A stretch of DNA of 64,000 bases, from contig NZ_JYJK01000130.1 of assembly GCF_003263785.1 (NCBI RefSeq), positions 62,001 through 126,000 on the forward strand, written 5' to 3'. Position 1 is the stretch's first letter. Every line of letters starts with the position of its first letter. Positions 40,669-49,902 of this stretch are shown piece by piece. The notes under the pieces were generated by a model. It saw nothing but the letters and a program-made list of their open reading frames with translations. It made no database searches and was not told the DNA's origin. A program made the translations under genes and the position numbers. This stretch comes from Vibrio variabilis (GTDB lineage Bacteria; Pseudomonadota; Gammaproteobacteria; Enterobacterales; Vibrionaceae).

Positions 40669-42003
40669 TTATGCCAAGTCTTCCGCACGAATATGGCGGT
40701 ACACACAAGGAGTTTCTGTATAAGGTTCATCTGAGACCGTAATCGCCGCTTTCAGCGCATTTGCCGCCTCTTGCCACTGAGCTTCATTGCGAGCATGGAT
40801 CATCGCAAGTGGCTTGTCTTGGTTTGCTGTTTCGCCAAGTCTAATGAACTGGTCGAAACCAACTGCGTAATCGATAGAATCGGTAGCGACACGGCGACCG
40901 CCGCCCATACCGACTACAGCCATACCGATTGCGCGTGTATCCATAGCAGAAACGATGCCTTCAGCGTCCGCAAACACCGGTTTGATGATTTCTGCTTTTT
41001 CTAAGTAGTTGTCGTAGTTTTCAACAAAATCCGCTGGGCCGCCAAGACCTTTGACCATTTTGCCAAAACACTCAGCCGCTTTGCCGTTATCAAGCACTTC
41101 GTTAAGCATAGCTTCTGCTTGATCTGTATCTTGTGCAAGCTTAGCCAATACCAACATCTCACTACACAGCGCCATCGTCACTGCGTACAAACGTGGGTTA
41201 CGATATTCACCGGTTAAGAACTGCACCGCTTCACGTACTTCTACCGCATTACCTGCAGACGATGCCAGTACCTGGTTCATATCGGTCAAGATAGCCGTCG
41301 TTTTAGTGCCTGCACCGTTAGCCACAGCAACAATAGAGTTCGCTAACTCTTCCGATGCTTCATAGGTTGGCATAAACGCGCCTGAACCCACTTTGACATC
41401 CATAACCAGAGATTCTAGGCCTGCGGCAAGCTTCTTCGACAAGATAGACGCCGTGATAAGTGAAATGTTATCCACTGTCGCAGTAATATCGCGAGTCGCG
41501 TAAACGCGCTTATCTGCTGGTGCAAGATCGCCAGTTTGGCCAATGATGGCCACGCCCGCTTCTTTGGTCACTTCACCAAACACATCGTTAGTTGGCGTAA
41601 TGTTATAACCCGGAATAGATTCCAGTTTATCCAACGTACCACCGGTGTGGCCAAGACCACGACCAGAAATCATAGGTACAAAACCACCGCAAGCGGCAAT
41701 CATAGGGCCAAGCATTAGCGAGGTCACATCACCCACACCACCAGTTGAGTGCTTATCGACAATCGGACCGCCAAAATTCATATGGCTCCAGTCGATAACC
41801 ATGCCAGAGTCACGCATGGCACACGTCAGTGCAATACGCTCTGGCATGGTCATTTCATTGAAGAAGATGGTCATCGCAAAGGCTGCAATTTGACCTTCCG
41901 ATACCGTGTCTTTCGCAACACCTTGAATGAAGAAGTTGATCTCTTCCGCGCTTAGTTCATGACCGTCGCGTTTTTTACGAATAATTTCTTGAGGTAAATA
42001 CAT
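40669..42003 (-). CDS. deoA: Thymidine phosphorylase DeoA
   Basis: Cleaves thymidine and deoxyuridine with phosphate. The nucleoside phosphorylase signature SGRGLGHTGGTLDKLESIPG is near residue 115, and the phosphate site DKHSTGGVGD is just before it. The start is the ATG at 42001-42003 (MYLPQEIIRKKRDGHELS), giving 444 aa (E. coli 440); an upstream ATG at 42129 would run through the hairpin repeat. Between deoC and deoA lie 155 bases with that repeat. Confidence 0.95.
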   Translation of the reverse strand: MYLPQEIIRKKRDGHELSAEEINFFIQGVAKDTVSEGQIAAFAMTIFFNEMTMPERIALTCAMRDSGMVIDWSHMNFGGPIVDKHSTGGVGDVTSLMLGPMIAACGGFVPMISGRGLGHTGGTLDKLESIPGYNITPTNDVFGEVTKEAGVAIIGQTGDLAPADKRVYATRDITATVDNISLITASILSKKLAAGLESLVMDVKVGSGAFMPTYEASEELANSIVAVANGAGTKTTAILTDMNQVLASSAGNAVEVREAVQFLTGEYRNPRLYAVTMALCSEMLVLAKLAQDTDQAEAMLNEVLDNGKAAECFGKMVKGLGGPADFVENYDNYLEKAEIIKPVFADAEGIVSAMDTRAIGMAVVGMGGGRRVATDSIDYAVGFDQFIRLGETANQDKPLAMIHARNEAQWQEAANALKAAITVSDEPYTETPCVYRHIRAEDLA

Positions 42004-42079
42004 TAGTGCCTCCACAGCGAAGTGCTGAAGTACAGAATAAGTGTAGGGTAGAAGTTGCGGGGGAGCTGGGCTGGGCGCG

Positions 42080-42124
42080 GCTTCCTCCCATAAGCCTTCC
42101 TCTACAAAGAGGAAGGCTAGGAAG
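42080..42124. repeat. GC-rich hairpin repeat between deoC and deoA
   Basis: GCCTTCCTCT (42094-42103) and AGAGGAAGGC (42108-42117) form a stem, followed by TAGGAAG, with CTTCCTCCC before it. The pattern resembles one arm of the inverted pair at 50891-51030 (stem followed by a CTAGGAgg tail). It may be one intergenic repeat family. It could also reduce read-through between deoC and deoA. Confidence 0.5.
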
Positions 42125-42158
42125 ATCAATCCACGAAACCTAAATCCCGCAAAGTAAC

Positions 42159-42934
42159 TTAGTAAGCGCTTGGATCCGCCGTCTCGTCAGTGACTTCTAA
42201 TGTATTCAGTAGGTTGGTCAGTAGGTTGATGCACCAAAGCGGTAGTGCATGTTGTCTGCCCAGTCTGCGCCTAGGATTTCGTCTGCCATTGCAAGGTAAG
42301 CAGCAGCATCTTCCGCAGTACGCACGCCACCAGCTGGTTTGAAACCAACGGTTTTAGCAACGTCCATATCACGAATCACTTCTAGCATCATGCGAGCGTA
42401 TTCTGGCGTCGCGTTAACTGGCACTTTACCTGTAGAGGTTTTAATGAAGTCAGCGCCTGCTTTGATACAGATTTCTGATGCTTTCTTGATCAGTGCTTCT
42501 TCTTTTAGCTCACCGGTTTCAATGATCACTTTCAGAAGAATATCGCCACACGCTTGTTTACACTGTTTCACAAGCTCAAAGCCGACTTCTTCATTGCCAG
42601 CGATAAGTGCGCGGTATGGGAACACTACGTCGACTTCGTCTGCGCCGTATGCCACTGCAGCTTTGGTTTCTGCTACAGCAATTTCGATGTCGTCGTTGCC
42701 GTGTGGGAAGTTAGTTACCGTCGCGATACGTACTTCTGGCGTACCTTGCTCACGAAGGGTTTTCTTAGCAATAGGAATAAAGCGAGGGTAAATACAGATC
42801 GCTGCTGTGTTGCCCACAGCGGTTTTCGCGTCTTGACATAGTGCGATCACTTTCTCGTTCGTGTCGTCGTCATTTAGCGTGGTTAGATCCATAAGTTTAA
42901 GTGCACGTAGAGCTGCTGATTTTAAATCGCTCAT
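42159..42934 (-). CDS. deoC: Deoxyribose-phosphate aldolase DeoC (frameshifted near the 3' end)
   Basis: Splits 2-deoxyribose 5-phosphate to acetaldehyde and glyceraldehyde 3-phosphate. The Schiff-base lysine is in DFIKTSTGKVPVNATPEY, with GFKPAGGVRT as the second lysine region. The open frame stops at 42218 after MHYRFGASTY. Adding one base at 42224-42225 continues as LLTNLLNTLEVTDETADPSAY to the TAA at 42159-42161. This gives 258 aa (E. coli 259) and restores the C-terminal tyrosine known to affect DERA activity. First gene of the deoCABD unit. Confidence 0.93.
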
Positions 42935-43328
42935 TTCTATCTCCGGTCAATATATTCAATTAATTATCTGACAAACACGTCAGCAATAAATGAACGGACT
43001 TGGTTCCTTGAAGACTCGGCTTGGCAAACTATGCTGCCTGACCAATTGCTATCCTTGTCACCGCACAGTACCTGCTCGTTTACATCACCTTATTCCAAAC
43101 TGTGGTGAGAACTGGCTCTGGCTGTTCAACTCATCGGTGTTGAAGTTGGGTGCGTTTCCTTGAACCCCACTCGCTGAGTTACTGAGTAGCCTATACAGTA
43201 TAGGAGCGATATCTAAAACGGTAGTACTGATTAAAACGCAAACGGTTTGTATCTCAAAAAAGTTCCGTTGTCTATTCAAACCCCAGAGTCCTATCTGGGT
43301 GGCTGGAAGGTTCACACCTCCAAATAAC
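42935..43328. other. Long spacer upstream of deoC
   Basis: Nearly 400 bases between deoC and the nupC terminator with no recognisable gene. It contains CTGAC-N6-GTCAG (42968-42983), a perfect palindrome CCTATACAGTATAGG (43190-43204), and a LacI-family-like site ACGCAAACGGTTTGTA (43236-43251). An open frame on the minus strand (43085-43330) has no family features. The deo promoter should be here. Confidence 0.5.
43236..43251. promoter_or_regulatory. LacI-family-like operator (CytR/PurR type) upstream of deoC
   Basis: ACGCAAACGGTTTGTA contains GCAAACGgTT and resembles the PurR/CytR palindrome. The same GCAAACG core recurs before nupC (44842) and before the BMP gene (45920). Which regulator binds is inferred, not shown. 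Confidence 0.4.
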
Positions 43329-43362
43329 AAAAAAGCCCCGCAGCAATCTCTTGCTACGGGGC
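43329..43362 (-). terminator. Terminator of nupC
   Basis: On the minus strand GCCCCGTAGCAA and TTGCTGCGGGGC pair with one mismatch, then a T run (A run at 43329-43334). Confidence 0.8.
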
Positions 43363-43406
43363 GATTTATAATGGCGTCTATAGTCTGTTTAACCTAACGC
43401 GAGCAA

Positions 43407-44671
43407 TTACATGCCAGCTAGAGTTAGACAGAAGCCTGCAATCGTTGCAGCCATCAAGTTAGATAGCGTACCAGCGATTACTGCTTTCACACCCATGCGA
43501 GCGATATCACCGCGACGCTTAGGCGCAAGGCTACCCAGACCACCTAGTAGGATTGCGATAGAAGATAGGTTCGCAAAACCACATAGAGCGAATGAGATGA
43601 TTGCCTTAGTTTTCTCAGAAAGAACAACAGGTGCTGCTTCGCTAGGTAAGGGGCAAACTGAGAGTATGCTACGAATTCGTTCGCAACGGTCTTCATACCG
43701 ATGAACTCACCCGCGATAGTCGCTTCAGACCATGGCACACCTAGTAGGAATGCTAGTGGAGAGAAGATCCAACCTAGAATCATTTCTAGACGTAGTTCAG
43801 GCATACCAATCCAGCCACCGATGCCACCAAGCATACCGTTAACCAGTGCGATAAGACCGATGAATGCGATTAGCATTGCACCTACGTTGAGTGCTAGTTG
43901 AAGACCTGCTGATGCACCGCCCGCTGCTGCGTCGATAACGTTAGCTGGCTTGTCGTCGCCTTCAGCGCTCATGTCGTGTAGCTGTTCAACTGGCTCATCA
44001 GTTTCTGGCTTGATGATTTTAGCGAATAGAAGACCACCCGGTGCTGCCATGAATGATGCTGCAACTAGGTACTCAATTGGCACGCCCATTGAAGCGTAAC
44101 CTGCTAGTACACCACCAGCGATAGAAGCTAGACCACCACACATTACTGCGAATAGTTCAGATTGAGTCATCTTAGGTACGAAAGGACGTACTACTAGAGG
44201 TGCTTCTGTTTGACCTACGAAAATGTTAGCTGCTGCTGACATAGATTCCGCACGTGAAGTACCGAGTGCTTTTTGCAGGCCACCACCAAGAATCTTGATA
44301 ACCCACTGCATTACACCTAGGTAGTAAAGTACAGAAATAAGCGCAGAGAAGAAGATTAGTGTAGGTAGTACACGGAAAGCGAAGATGAAACCGCCGCCGC
44401 CGAATACTTCAAACATTTTACCTGATACTAGGCCACCAAATAGGAATGACGTACCGTCATTACCGTAGTTGATCACGTTAGATACAGCGTCAGAGAAGCT
44501 GCGTAGTACTTCTTGTCCCCAAGGAACGTAAAGAACGAATGCACCTAGTGCAAATTGGATAGCAAATGCGCCACCCACAGTTCTGATATTAATAGCTTTG
44601 CGGTTGTCTGAAAGCAGTACTGCGATTGCAATAAGTGCGACCATACCAACCAGGCTCATAAACAGGCTCAT
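43407..44671 (-). CDS. nupC: Nucleoside:cation symporter NupC family (frameshifted)
   Basis: A concentrative nucleoside transporter (CNT family) in the inner membrane. Typical sequence includes GVMQWVIKILGGGLQKALGTSRAESMSAAANIFVGQTEAPLVVRPF, with the NIFVGQTEAPL nucleoside-binding motif. The open frame stops at 43544. One added base at about 43643 gives QFAPYLSEAAPVVLSEKTKAI and then a C-terminal membrane segment (SFALCGFANLSSIAILLGGL...). The protein then ends at the TAA at 43407-43409, with 421 aa, normal for NupC. The promoter region has CRP- and CytR/PurR-like sites. Confidence 0.92.
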
Positions 44672-44815
44672 AGTTTATGACTTCCTTATAATTAATAATT
44701 TGGCGTGTAACAAAAATTGAAGCTCAAAAGCGGGGGCGATTATACAAACCCACAGAAAAGAAAGTAGTACCCCCTCACACTTTCGTCCTGAACACATGGG
44801 GGATACACTAAAATT

Positions 44816-44831
44816 TGTGATCAGATTCACA
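44816..44831. promoter_or_regulatory. CRP-like site upstream of nupC
   Basis: TGTGATCAGATTCACA is a full match to TGTGA-N6-TCACA. It lies about 150 bases before the nupC ATG and 10 bases from the LacI-family-like site at 44842. This CRP-CytR type spacing is known for nucleoside genes in E. coli. Confidence 0.7.
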
Positions 44832-44841
44832 AAAAGCATCT

Positions 44842-44854
44842 GCAAACGTTTTCG
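44842..44854. promoter_or_regulatory. LacI-family-like operator (CytR/PurR type) upstream of nupC
   Basis: GCAAACGTTTTCG is close to the PurR box core (GCAAnCGnTTnC) and to CytR half-sites. It lies 10 bases from a consensus CRP site, as in CRP/CytR-controlled promoters. Confidence 0.5.
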
Positions 44855-44875
44855 AATTCACAAATTAAAGCATTT

Positions 44876-45649
44876 TTAATCACAAAATTTAAACGTGGAT
44901 TTGCCATTAATTGATAATTGTGAGGCAACCGTTTGCCCAAATTCATTTCGCAACTCAATTAGAGACGTTAGCACCATGTTTACCATTTTTGGTTCGTTAG
45001 GAAGCCCCTGATAACCACTTAATGGCATATCAGGAGCATCCGTTTCTATTAACAAACTTTCCAAAGGAAGAGCGGCGATAGTGGCGCGTGTTTTCTTTGC
45101 TCTTGGGTACGTGATCACACCGCCAACACCGATTTTTAACCCCAATTTAATGAAGTCCATCGCCTGTTGAACGCTGCCACTAAATCCATGAACCACGCCA
45201 CCATATTTGGGAGGGTTGCGTTTTAATAACACCACGAGATCCTGATGTGCCTTTCGGCAATGGAGTAAAAGCGGCAGTTGGCTCTGGTTCGCAATATCAA
45301 TTTGAGCGTTGAGATAGTGTTTTTGTAGTGCTTCATTTTCTCTACCATGATAGAAATCCAGACCGCATTCGCCGATGGCGACACACTTATCGGGCACTGT
45401 AGAGGCCACTCTTGAAGCCAAATTATCCAGACTGGATTCACTCAGCCCATCGAGAAACTGAGGGTGAAAGCCGAGCGCGTAATAGATGCCATCATTTTGC
45501 TCACTGAGCGTTTGAACCGTTGCCCAATTGCTATCATTAATAGCAGGAACAATGATTTTCTCGACACCTTGCTGCCTTGCATCGCTGAGCACTTGTTGCA
45601 AATCTTTTTGCTGGGCGAGCAAATCCAAGTGACAGTGACTATCTATCAT
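44876..45649 (-). CDS. TatD family metal-dependent hydrolase (YjjV-like)
   Basis: A TIM-barrel deoxyribonuclease-type metallohydrolase. Metal motifs are DSHCHLD at the N-terminus, GECGLDFY near residue 90, HCRKAH near 130, HGFSGS near 152 and ETDAPDMP near 200. The ATG at 45647-45649 gives 257 aa; the small DUF5363 gene overlaps its first 11 bases. YjjV lies near deo genes in E. coli too, which fits a DNA-salvage setting. Confidence 0.88.
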   Translation of the reverse strand: MIDSHCHLDLLAQQKDLQQVLSDARQQGVEKIIVPAINDSNWATVQTLSEQNDGIYYALGFHPQFLDGLSESSLDNLASRVASTVPDKCVAIGECGLDFYHGRENEALQKHYLNAQIDIANQSQLPLLLHCRKAHQDLVVLLKRNPPKYGGVVHGFSGSVQQAMDFIKLGLKIGVGGVITYPRAKKTRATIAALPLESLLIETDAPDMPLSGYQGLPNEPKMVNMVLTSLIELRNEFGQTVASQLSINGKSTFKFCD

Positions 45650-45764
45650 CGTCTTGTGGCTCTTTCTTGTATGGCACACAACTGCGCTTATTTTCAGGTG
45701 TTAACCCAAGCGACTCGCACCACTCATCATATTTAGCAAGCCATCTCTTGAGCAACTTCAACAT
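45639..45764 (-). CDS. DUF5363 small protein (41 aa)
   Basis: A short gene overlapping the tatD start by 11 bases in another frame. It begins MLKLLKRWLAKYDEWCESLG and ends near the CVPYKKEPQDDDR tail, preceded by a good ribosome site (GGAGCGGAG). DUF5363 members occur in Vibrio and relatives next to tatD. The protein is basic and amphipathic at its N-terminus. Its function is unknown. The overlap suggests translational coupling with the TatD-like gene. Confidence 0.72.
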   Translation of the reverse strand: MLKLLKRWLAKYDEWCESLGLTPENKRSCVPYKKEPQDDDR

Positions 45765-46087
45765 GATGCTCCGCTCCTTCGTCAAAAAACATTGTAATCG
45801 ATTGCAATAACAAGATGTTGCACCTCGATATACAAAGAATAGCTGTAATAGTTAGTGTTTTATCACTAAGTTGTGACTTACACCTCAATGCTGCCATGCA
45901 ATGCGTTTTTTTTGCACACGCAAACGATAAAATATCGCTCATTGTTTGTAAACTGAGCGGTTTACCCTCAGCATGTCTATTCGAACATTTACAAGCGACT
46001 ACTTTCTAGGCACAAATAATTGGATATCGCCTAGCCTATCGAAACGTCAATGATGCCCCATCATTCGACACTATAAGGGAATTGATC
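45765..46087. other. Divergent control region of the BMP gene
   Basis: A 323-base spacer with no convincing gene. It holds a GCAAACG core (45920-45926) shared with nupC and deoC upstream regions. A TGTGA half-site occurs at 45872 and a loose palindrome TAGTGTTTTATCACTA at about 45852. Confidence 0.45.
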
Positions 46088-47083
46088 GTGAAAAAAACTA
46101 TTCTAAAAATGTCTGCACTCGCAGTGGCAGTGACTTCTTTTGGTGCATTCGCAGCAAAACCAGCAGTGGTTTACGATACAGCCGGTAAATTCGACAAATC
46201 GTTCAACGAAGCTGTATTCCAAAACGGTGTTAAGGTTTTCAATGCTGACAAAGGCATCAAAGTACGTGAGTTTGAACCACAGAATGAAGCTCAGCGTGAG
46301 CAAGGTCTACGCCGTCTAGCAAGCCGTGGCTTCACTCCAATCGTGGCGGTTGGCTTTAACATGGCATCGGCTGTTGAAAAAGTCGCGACCGAATTCCCAG
46401 ACATTCAATTTACTATCATCGATATGGTAGTAGACAAGCCAAACGTTCAATCTATTGTCTTTAAAGAGCACGAAGGTTCATTCCTTGTGGGTGCACTTGC
46501 TGCTAAAGCATCTAAAACAGACAAAGTGGGCTTCGTTGGTGGTATGGATATCCCACTGATTCGTAAGTTCGAGTGTGGCTACCGTCAGGGTGCGAAGTAC
46601 GCTAACCCACAAATCGAAACCTTCCAAAATATGACAGGCTCTACACCTGCAGCATTTGCTGACCCAGCAAAAGGCTCTGAGCTCGCGAAATCTCAGTTCT
46701 CTAAAGGCGCAGACGTAATCTACGCAGCAGCTGGCGGCACAGGTATGGGTGTTTACCAAGCAGCGAAAGATGCTGGCAACTTCGCTATCGGTGTTGACTC
46801 AAACCAAAACCACCTACAACCAGGTACTATGCTGACGTCAATGGTTAAGAAAGTAGGCGTTGCCGCTTACAACACATGGGAAGAAGCTGAGCAAGGTAAC
46901 TGGGAAGCAGGCATCAAGGTACTGGGTCTTAAAGAAGGTGCGGTTGAGTGGGCATACGATGACTACAACAAAGATCTGATCACACCAGAAATGAAGACGT
47001 ATCTAGACGGTCTTAAAGCTGACATCGTATCGGGCAAGATCGCCGTTCACGACTACATGTCAGACAACACGTGTAACATCTAA
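46088..47083 (+). CDS. BMP-family nucleoside-binding protein of an ABC transporter
   Basis: The substrate-binding protein of a PnrA/BmpA-type importer. The start is the GTG at 46088; the signal peptide MKKTILKMSALAVAVTSFGA ends near AFA-AKP, without a lipobox cysteine, so it is probably a free periplasmic protein. The mature part has VVYDTAGKFDKSFNEAVF, a BMP hallmark, and GADVIYAAAGGTGMGVYQAA. The family binds purine and other nucleosides. It lies 320 bases from tatD and directly precedes the ATPase and permease genes. 331 aa. Confidence 0.88.
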   Translation: MKKTILKMSALAVAVTSFGAFAAKPAVVYDTAGKFDKSFNEAVFQNGVKVFNADKGIKVREFEPQNEAQREQGLRRLASRGFTPIVAVGFNMASAVEKVATEFPDIQFTIIDMVVDKPNVQSIVFKEHEGSFLVGALAAKASKTDKVGFVGGMDIPLIRKFECGYRQGAKYANPQIETFQNMTGSTPAAFADPAKGSELAKSQFSKGADVIYAAAGGTGMGVYQAAKDAGNFAIGVDSNQNHLQPGTMLTSMVKKVGVAAYNTWEEAEQGNWEAGIKVLGLKEGAVEWAYDDYNKDLITPEMKTYLDGLKADIVSGKIAVHDYMSDNTCNI

Positions 47084-47105
47084 CGACTTCTCACTCAGAA
47101 TGAAG

Positions 47106-47139
47106 GCCTAGGATTGGTATTTATATCAATAACCTAGGC
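47106..47139. repeat. Stem-loop after the BMP gene
   Basis: GCCTAGG (47106-47112) pairs with CCTAGGC (47133-47139) around an AT-rich inner palindrome (TTGGTAT...ATATCAA). It may protect the BMP mRNA end or cause partial termination, raising binding protein over ABC subunits. Confidence 0.45.
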
Positions 47140-47150
47140 AAATATAACAA

Positions 47151-47175
47151 CGCCGTTGCCCTCAAGCAGCGGCGT
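47151..47175 (+). repeat. Second stem-loop before the ABC ATPase gene
   Basis: CGCCGTTGC and GCAGCGGCG form a stem with one mismatch. It is followed by TATAATTATAA, not a T run. It may be a processing/attenuation hairpin, or its tail may be a promoter -10 for the ABC genes. Confidence 0.4.
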
Positions 47176-47196
47176 ATAATTATAAGGCAGTATCTA

Positions 47197-48774
47197 GTGA
47201 CACATGGACAATCTATTGCCATCGAACTCAAGCAGATCGATAAACGATTTGGCGCAGTGCACGCCAACAAGTATATCGACCTGAAAGTTCCACAAGGCAC
47301 GATTCACGGCATCATTGGTGAAAATGGTGCAGGCAAGTCCACTCTTATGAGTATTATTTACGGTTTTTACCACGCAGATGCAGGCGAGATGACCGTCAAT
47401 GGCGAACGTTATAAGCCGGCGAACTCCCAAGAAGCGATTAAAGCAGGCATCGGCATGGTGCACCAACACTTTATGTTGGTAGAGACCTTTACCGTACTCG
47501 AGAACATTGTTCTCGGCGCTGAAGATGGATGGAAGCTACAAGAAAGTCTCGGCAAAGCGAAGAAGAAGCTCACCGCACTTGCAGAGGATTATGGCTTGGA
47601 AGTCCCGCTAGACGCCATCGTTGGCGAGCTTCCAGTGGGGCTTCAGCAGCGAGTAGAGATCCTAAAAGCGCTTTATCGCGGCGCGAAGATCTTAATCCTC
47701 GATGAACCAACCGGCGTTCTCACTCCTCAAGAAGCGGATCACCTGTTTAAGATCCTCGACAAACTTCGTGAGCAAGGCACGACTATTATGATCATCACGC
47801 ACAAGCTGCGTGAAGTCCTCGCGATCACCGACAACATCTCCGTCATGCGTCAAGGCGCAATGGTCGAGCATGTGGTCACCGCCGACACCAATAAAGAGCA
47901 ACTGGCTGAGCTGATGGTGGGACGTAAAGTTCGCCTTAAAGTCGACAAGTCAGAAGCTAATCCAAAGAGAGAGCTGATTAAAGTCGACAACTTGCAGTAT
48001 TTCGATGACGCATGCGTGGAGCGAGTGAAAAGCGTGAGCTTTGGCGTGCGTCAAGGTGAAGTGGTGGGTATTGCTGGCGTATCAGGCAATGGTCAATCGG
48101 AAATCCTCGCCCTGCTATCCGGCATCATCCAGCCACATTCTGGCAGCATTGAAATCAACGGCAGCCACATTGATAAGCACAACGTCCTTGATCCGCAGCA
48201 GGTTCGCGCGATTGGTGTCGGTCATATTCCCGAAGATCGCCACAAACAAGGACTCATCAACAAGTTCGAAGCACAGGAAGCCTATATCCTCGGCTACCAT
48301 CACCTGCCGCAATACAACAAAGGTCTTCTGCAAGACAAACAGGCCATCAAGGAGAGCTGTCAGGCGAGCATGGATAAGTGGGATGTGCGCCCTAACGACA
48401 CCACTCTGAAAACTGCCAACTTCTCCGGTGGTAACCAGCAAAAGCTGGTAATTGCCCGTGAAATGGAACAAAACCCAGATGTGCTACTGGTCGGACAGCC
48501 GACTCGTGGGGTTGATATCGGCGCCATTGAGTACATCCACCAGCAGATCATCGCGGCGCGCGATGCTGATAAAGCGGTGCTTTTGGTCTCGGTGGAGCTT
48601 GATGAAATCTTAAGCCTTTCCGATCGCATTCTTGTCGTGTTTGATGGCGCGATTGTCGGTGAAGTCTCAATTAAAGATGCCGACGAGAAAACCTTAGGTC
48701 TTATGATGGCTAACATCATGCCTGACCATCTAAAATCTGCCGCTGCCAATCAGTCACAAGGAGAAAGCGCATGA
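47197..48774 (+). CDS. Nucleoside ABC transporter ATP-binding protein (two ABC domains)
   Basis: A fused double ATPase (NupO/RbsA-like), 525 aa. The first ABC domain has Walker A GENGAGKST, signature LPVGLQQRVEI and Walker B ILILDEPTGVLTP. The second has a degenerate Walker A (GVSGNGQSE), signature FSGGNQQKL and GQPTRGVDIGA. Such sugar/nucleoside CUT2-type ATPases serve two permeases, present next. The start is a GTG at 47197; its stop overlaps the next gene by ATGA. Confidence 0.9.
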   Translation: MTHGQSIAIELKQIDKRFGAVHANKYIDLKVPQGTIHGIIGENGAGKSTLMSIIYGFYHADAGEMTVNGERYKPANSQEAIKAGIGMVHQHFMLVETFTVLENIVLGAEDGWKLQESLGKAKKKLTALAEDYGLEVPLDAIVGELPVGLQQRVEILKALYRGAKILILDEPTGVLTPQEADHLFKILDKLREQGTTIMIITHKLREVLAITDNISVMRQGAMVEHVVTADTNKEQLAELMVGRKVRLKVDKSEANPKRELIKVDNLQYFDDACVERVKSVSFGVRQGEVVGIAGVSGNGQSEILALLSGIIQPHSGSIEINGSHIDKHNVLDPQQVRAIGVGHIPEDRHKQGLINKFEAQEAYILGYHHLPQYNKGLLQDKQAIKESCQASMDKWDVRPNDTTLKTANFSGGNQQKLVIAREMEQNPDVLLVGQPTRGVDIGAIEYIHQQIIAARDADKAVLLVSVELDEILSLSDRILVVFDGAIVGEVSIKDADEKTLGLMMANIMPDHLKSAAANQSQGESA

Positions 48775-49900
48775 GCCAGGCAAAAGTTCCAGCTTGGGTA
48801 ACCGTGGCTTTGCTACCAGCGATTAACGTGTTGGTGGCATTCCTAGTGTCTGCCCTGCTGTTTATGTATATCGACATCAATCCCATTGATGCCGCAAAAG
48901 TGATGTGGACGGGCGCCTTTGGTTATGCTGAAGGCTTTGGCTACACCATGTATTACGCCACCGGCTTTATCTTTACTGGTCTTGCTGTTGCCGTCGCGTT
49001 TCACGCCGGTCTGTTTAACATCGGTGGTGAAGGTCAGGCTACATTGGCGGCCTCGGGGTCGGTCTTATCTGTCTTACTTTAGGCGAATATGCGCCTTGGT
49101 ATATTGTGTTTCCGGTAGCGATTGTTGTCGGCGGCTTATTTGGCGCTGCGTGGGCATTTATCCCCGCTTATCTGCAAGCCAAACGCGGCTCACACATCGT
49201 TATCACCACCATTATGTTTAACTTTATCGCCTCTTCTTTGATGGCGTACCTGTTGGTCGATATCCTTAAACCAGAAAACACCATGGCGACGGAAAGCCGC
49301 GTCTTTGCCGCTTCAAGCTGGCTTCCAAAAATGCATGAGATCCTCGCGGTTGTTGGGATTGAGATGGCACCAAGCCCAATGAACCTGAGCTTTATCTTTG
49401 CTTTGTTGTGTTGTGTGTTTGTCTGGCTACTGATGTGGCACTCACGCTGGGGTTACGAGATCCGCTCTGTGGGCTCTAACCCATCGGCTGCCGATTACGC
49501 AGGCATCAAGTATGTGAAAATCATCATCTTGACCATGCTTATCTCAGGTATGCTGGCGGGCTTCTTTGGCCTCAACGTACTTCAAGGTGAGCTACACCAA
49601 ATCAAGCTGAACTTCGTTGAAGGCTTTGGCTTTACCGGTATCGCTGTTGCACTCATGGGTCGTAACCACCCAGTGGGTGTATTACTCGCAAGCTTATTGT
49701 TCGGCTTCCTCTATCAAGGTGGCGCAGAGCTGAGCTTTGAGTACGGCGTAGACCGAAACATCGTTGTGGTACTACAAGGCTTGGTGATCCTATTCTCTGG
49801 TGCTCTTGAGCACATGTTCCGTCCTTCTCTAGAGAGAACCTACCTCAAACTGTTCGGGAAAAAGCAATCTGAACAACAAGCAGAGAAAGGAGTCGCTTGA
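48771..49900 (+). CDS. Nucleoside ABC transporter permease 1 (frameshifted)
   Basis: A branched-chain/RbsC-type permease of about 376 aa, overlapping the ATPase stop by 4 bases. The first part ends GGEGQATLAASGS in the wrong frame. Adding one C at 49051-49052 gives ATLAALGVGLICLTLGEYAPWYIV, then a membrane-rich remainder (AAWAFIPAYLQAKRGSHIVITTIMFN). The EAA-like loop RSVGSNPSAADYAGI and QGELHQIKLNFVEGFGFTGIAVALMG are typical of NupP-like subunits. Confidence 0.87.
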
Positions 49901-49902
49901 TT

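Noticed and set aside
42968..42983. CTGAC-N6-GTCAG as a CRP site
   Set aside because: Palindromic but lacks TGTGA/TCACA; too weak to assign.
43085..43330. 81-codon open frame on the minus strand upstream of deoC
   Set aside because: No ribosome site, no recognisable domain, and it overlaps the palindrome and operator-like site.
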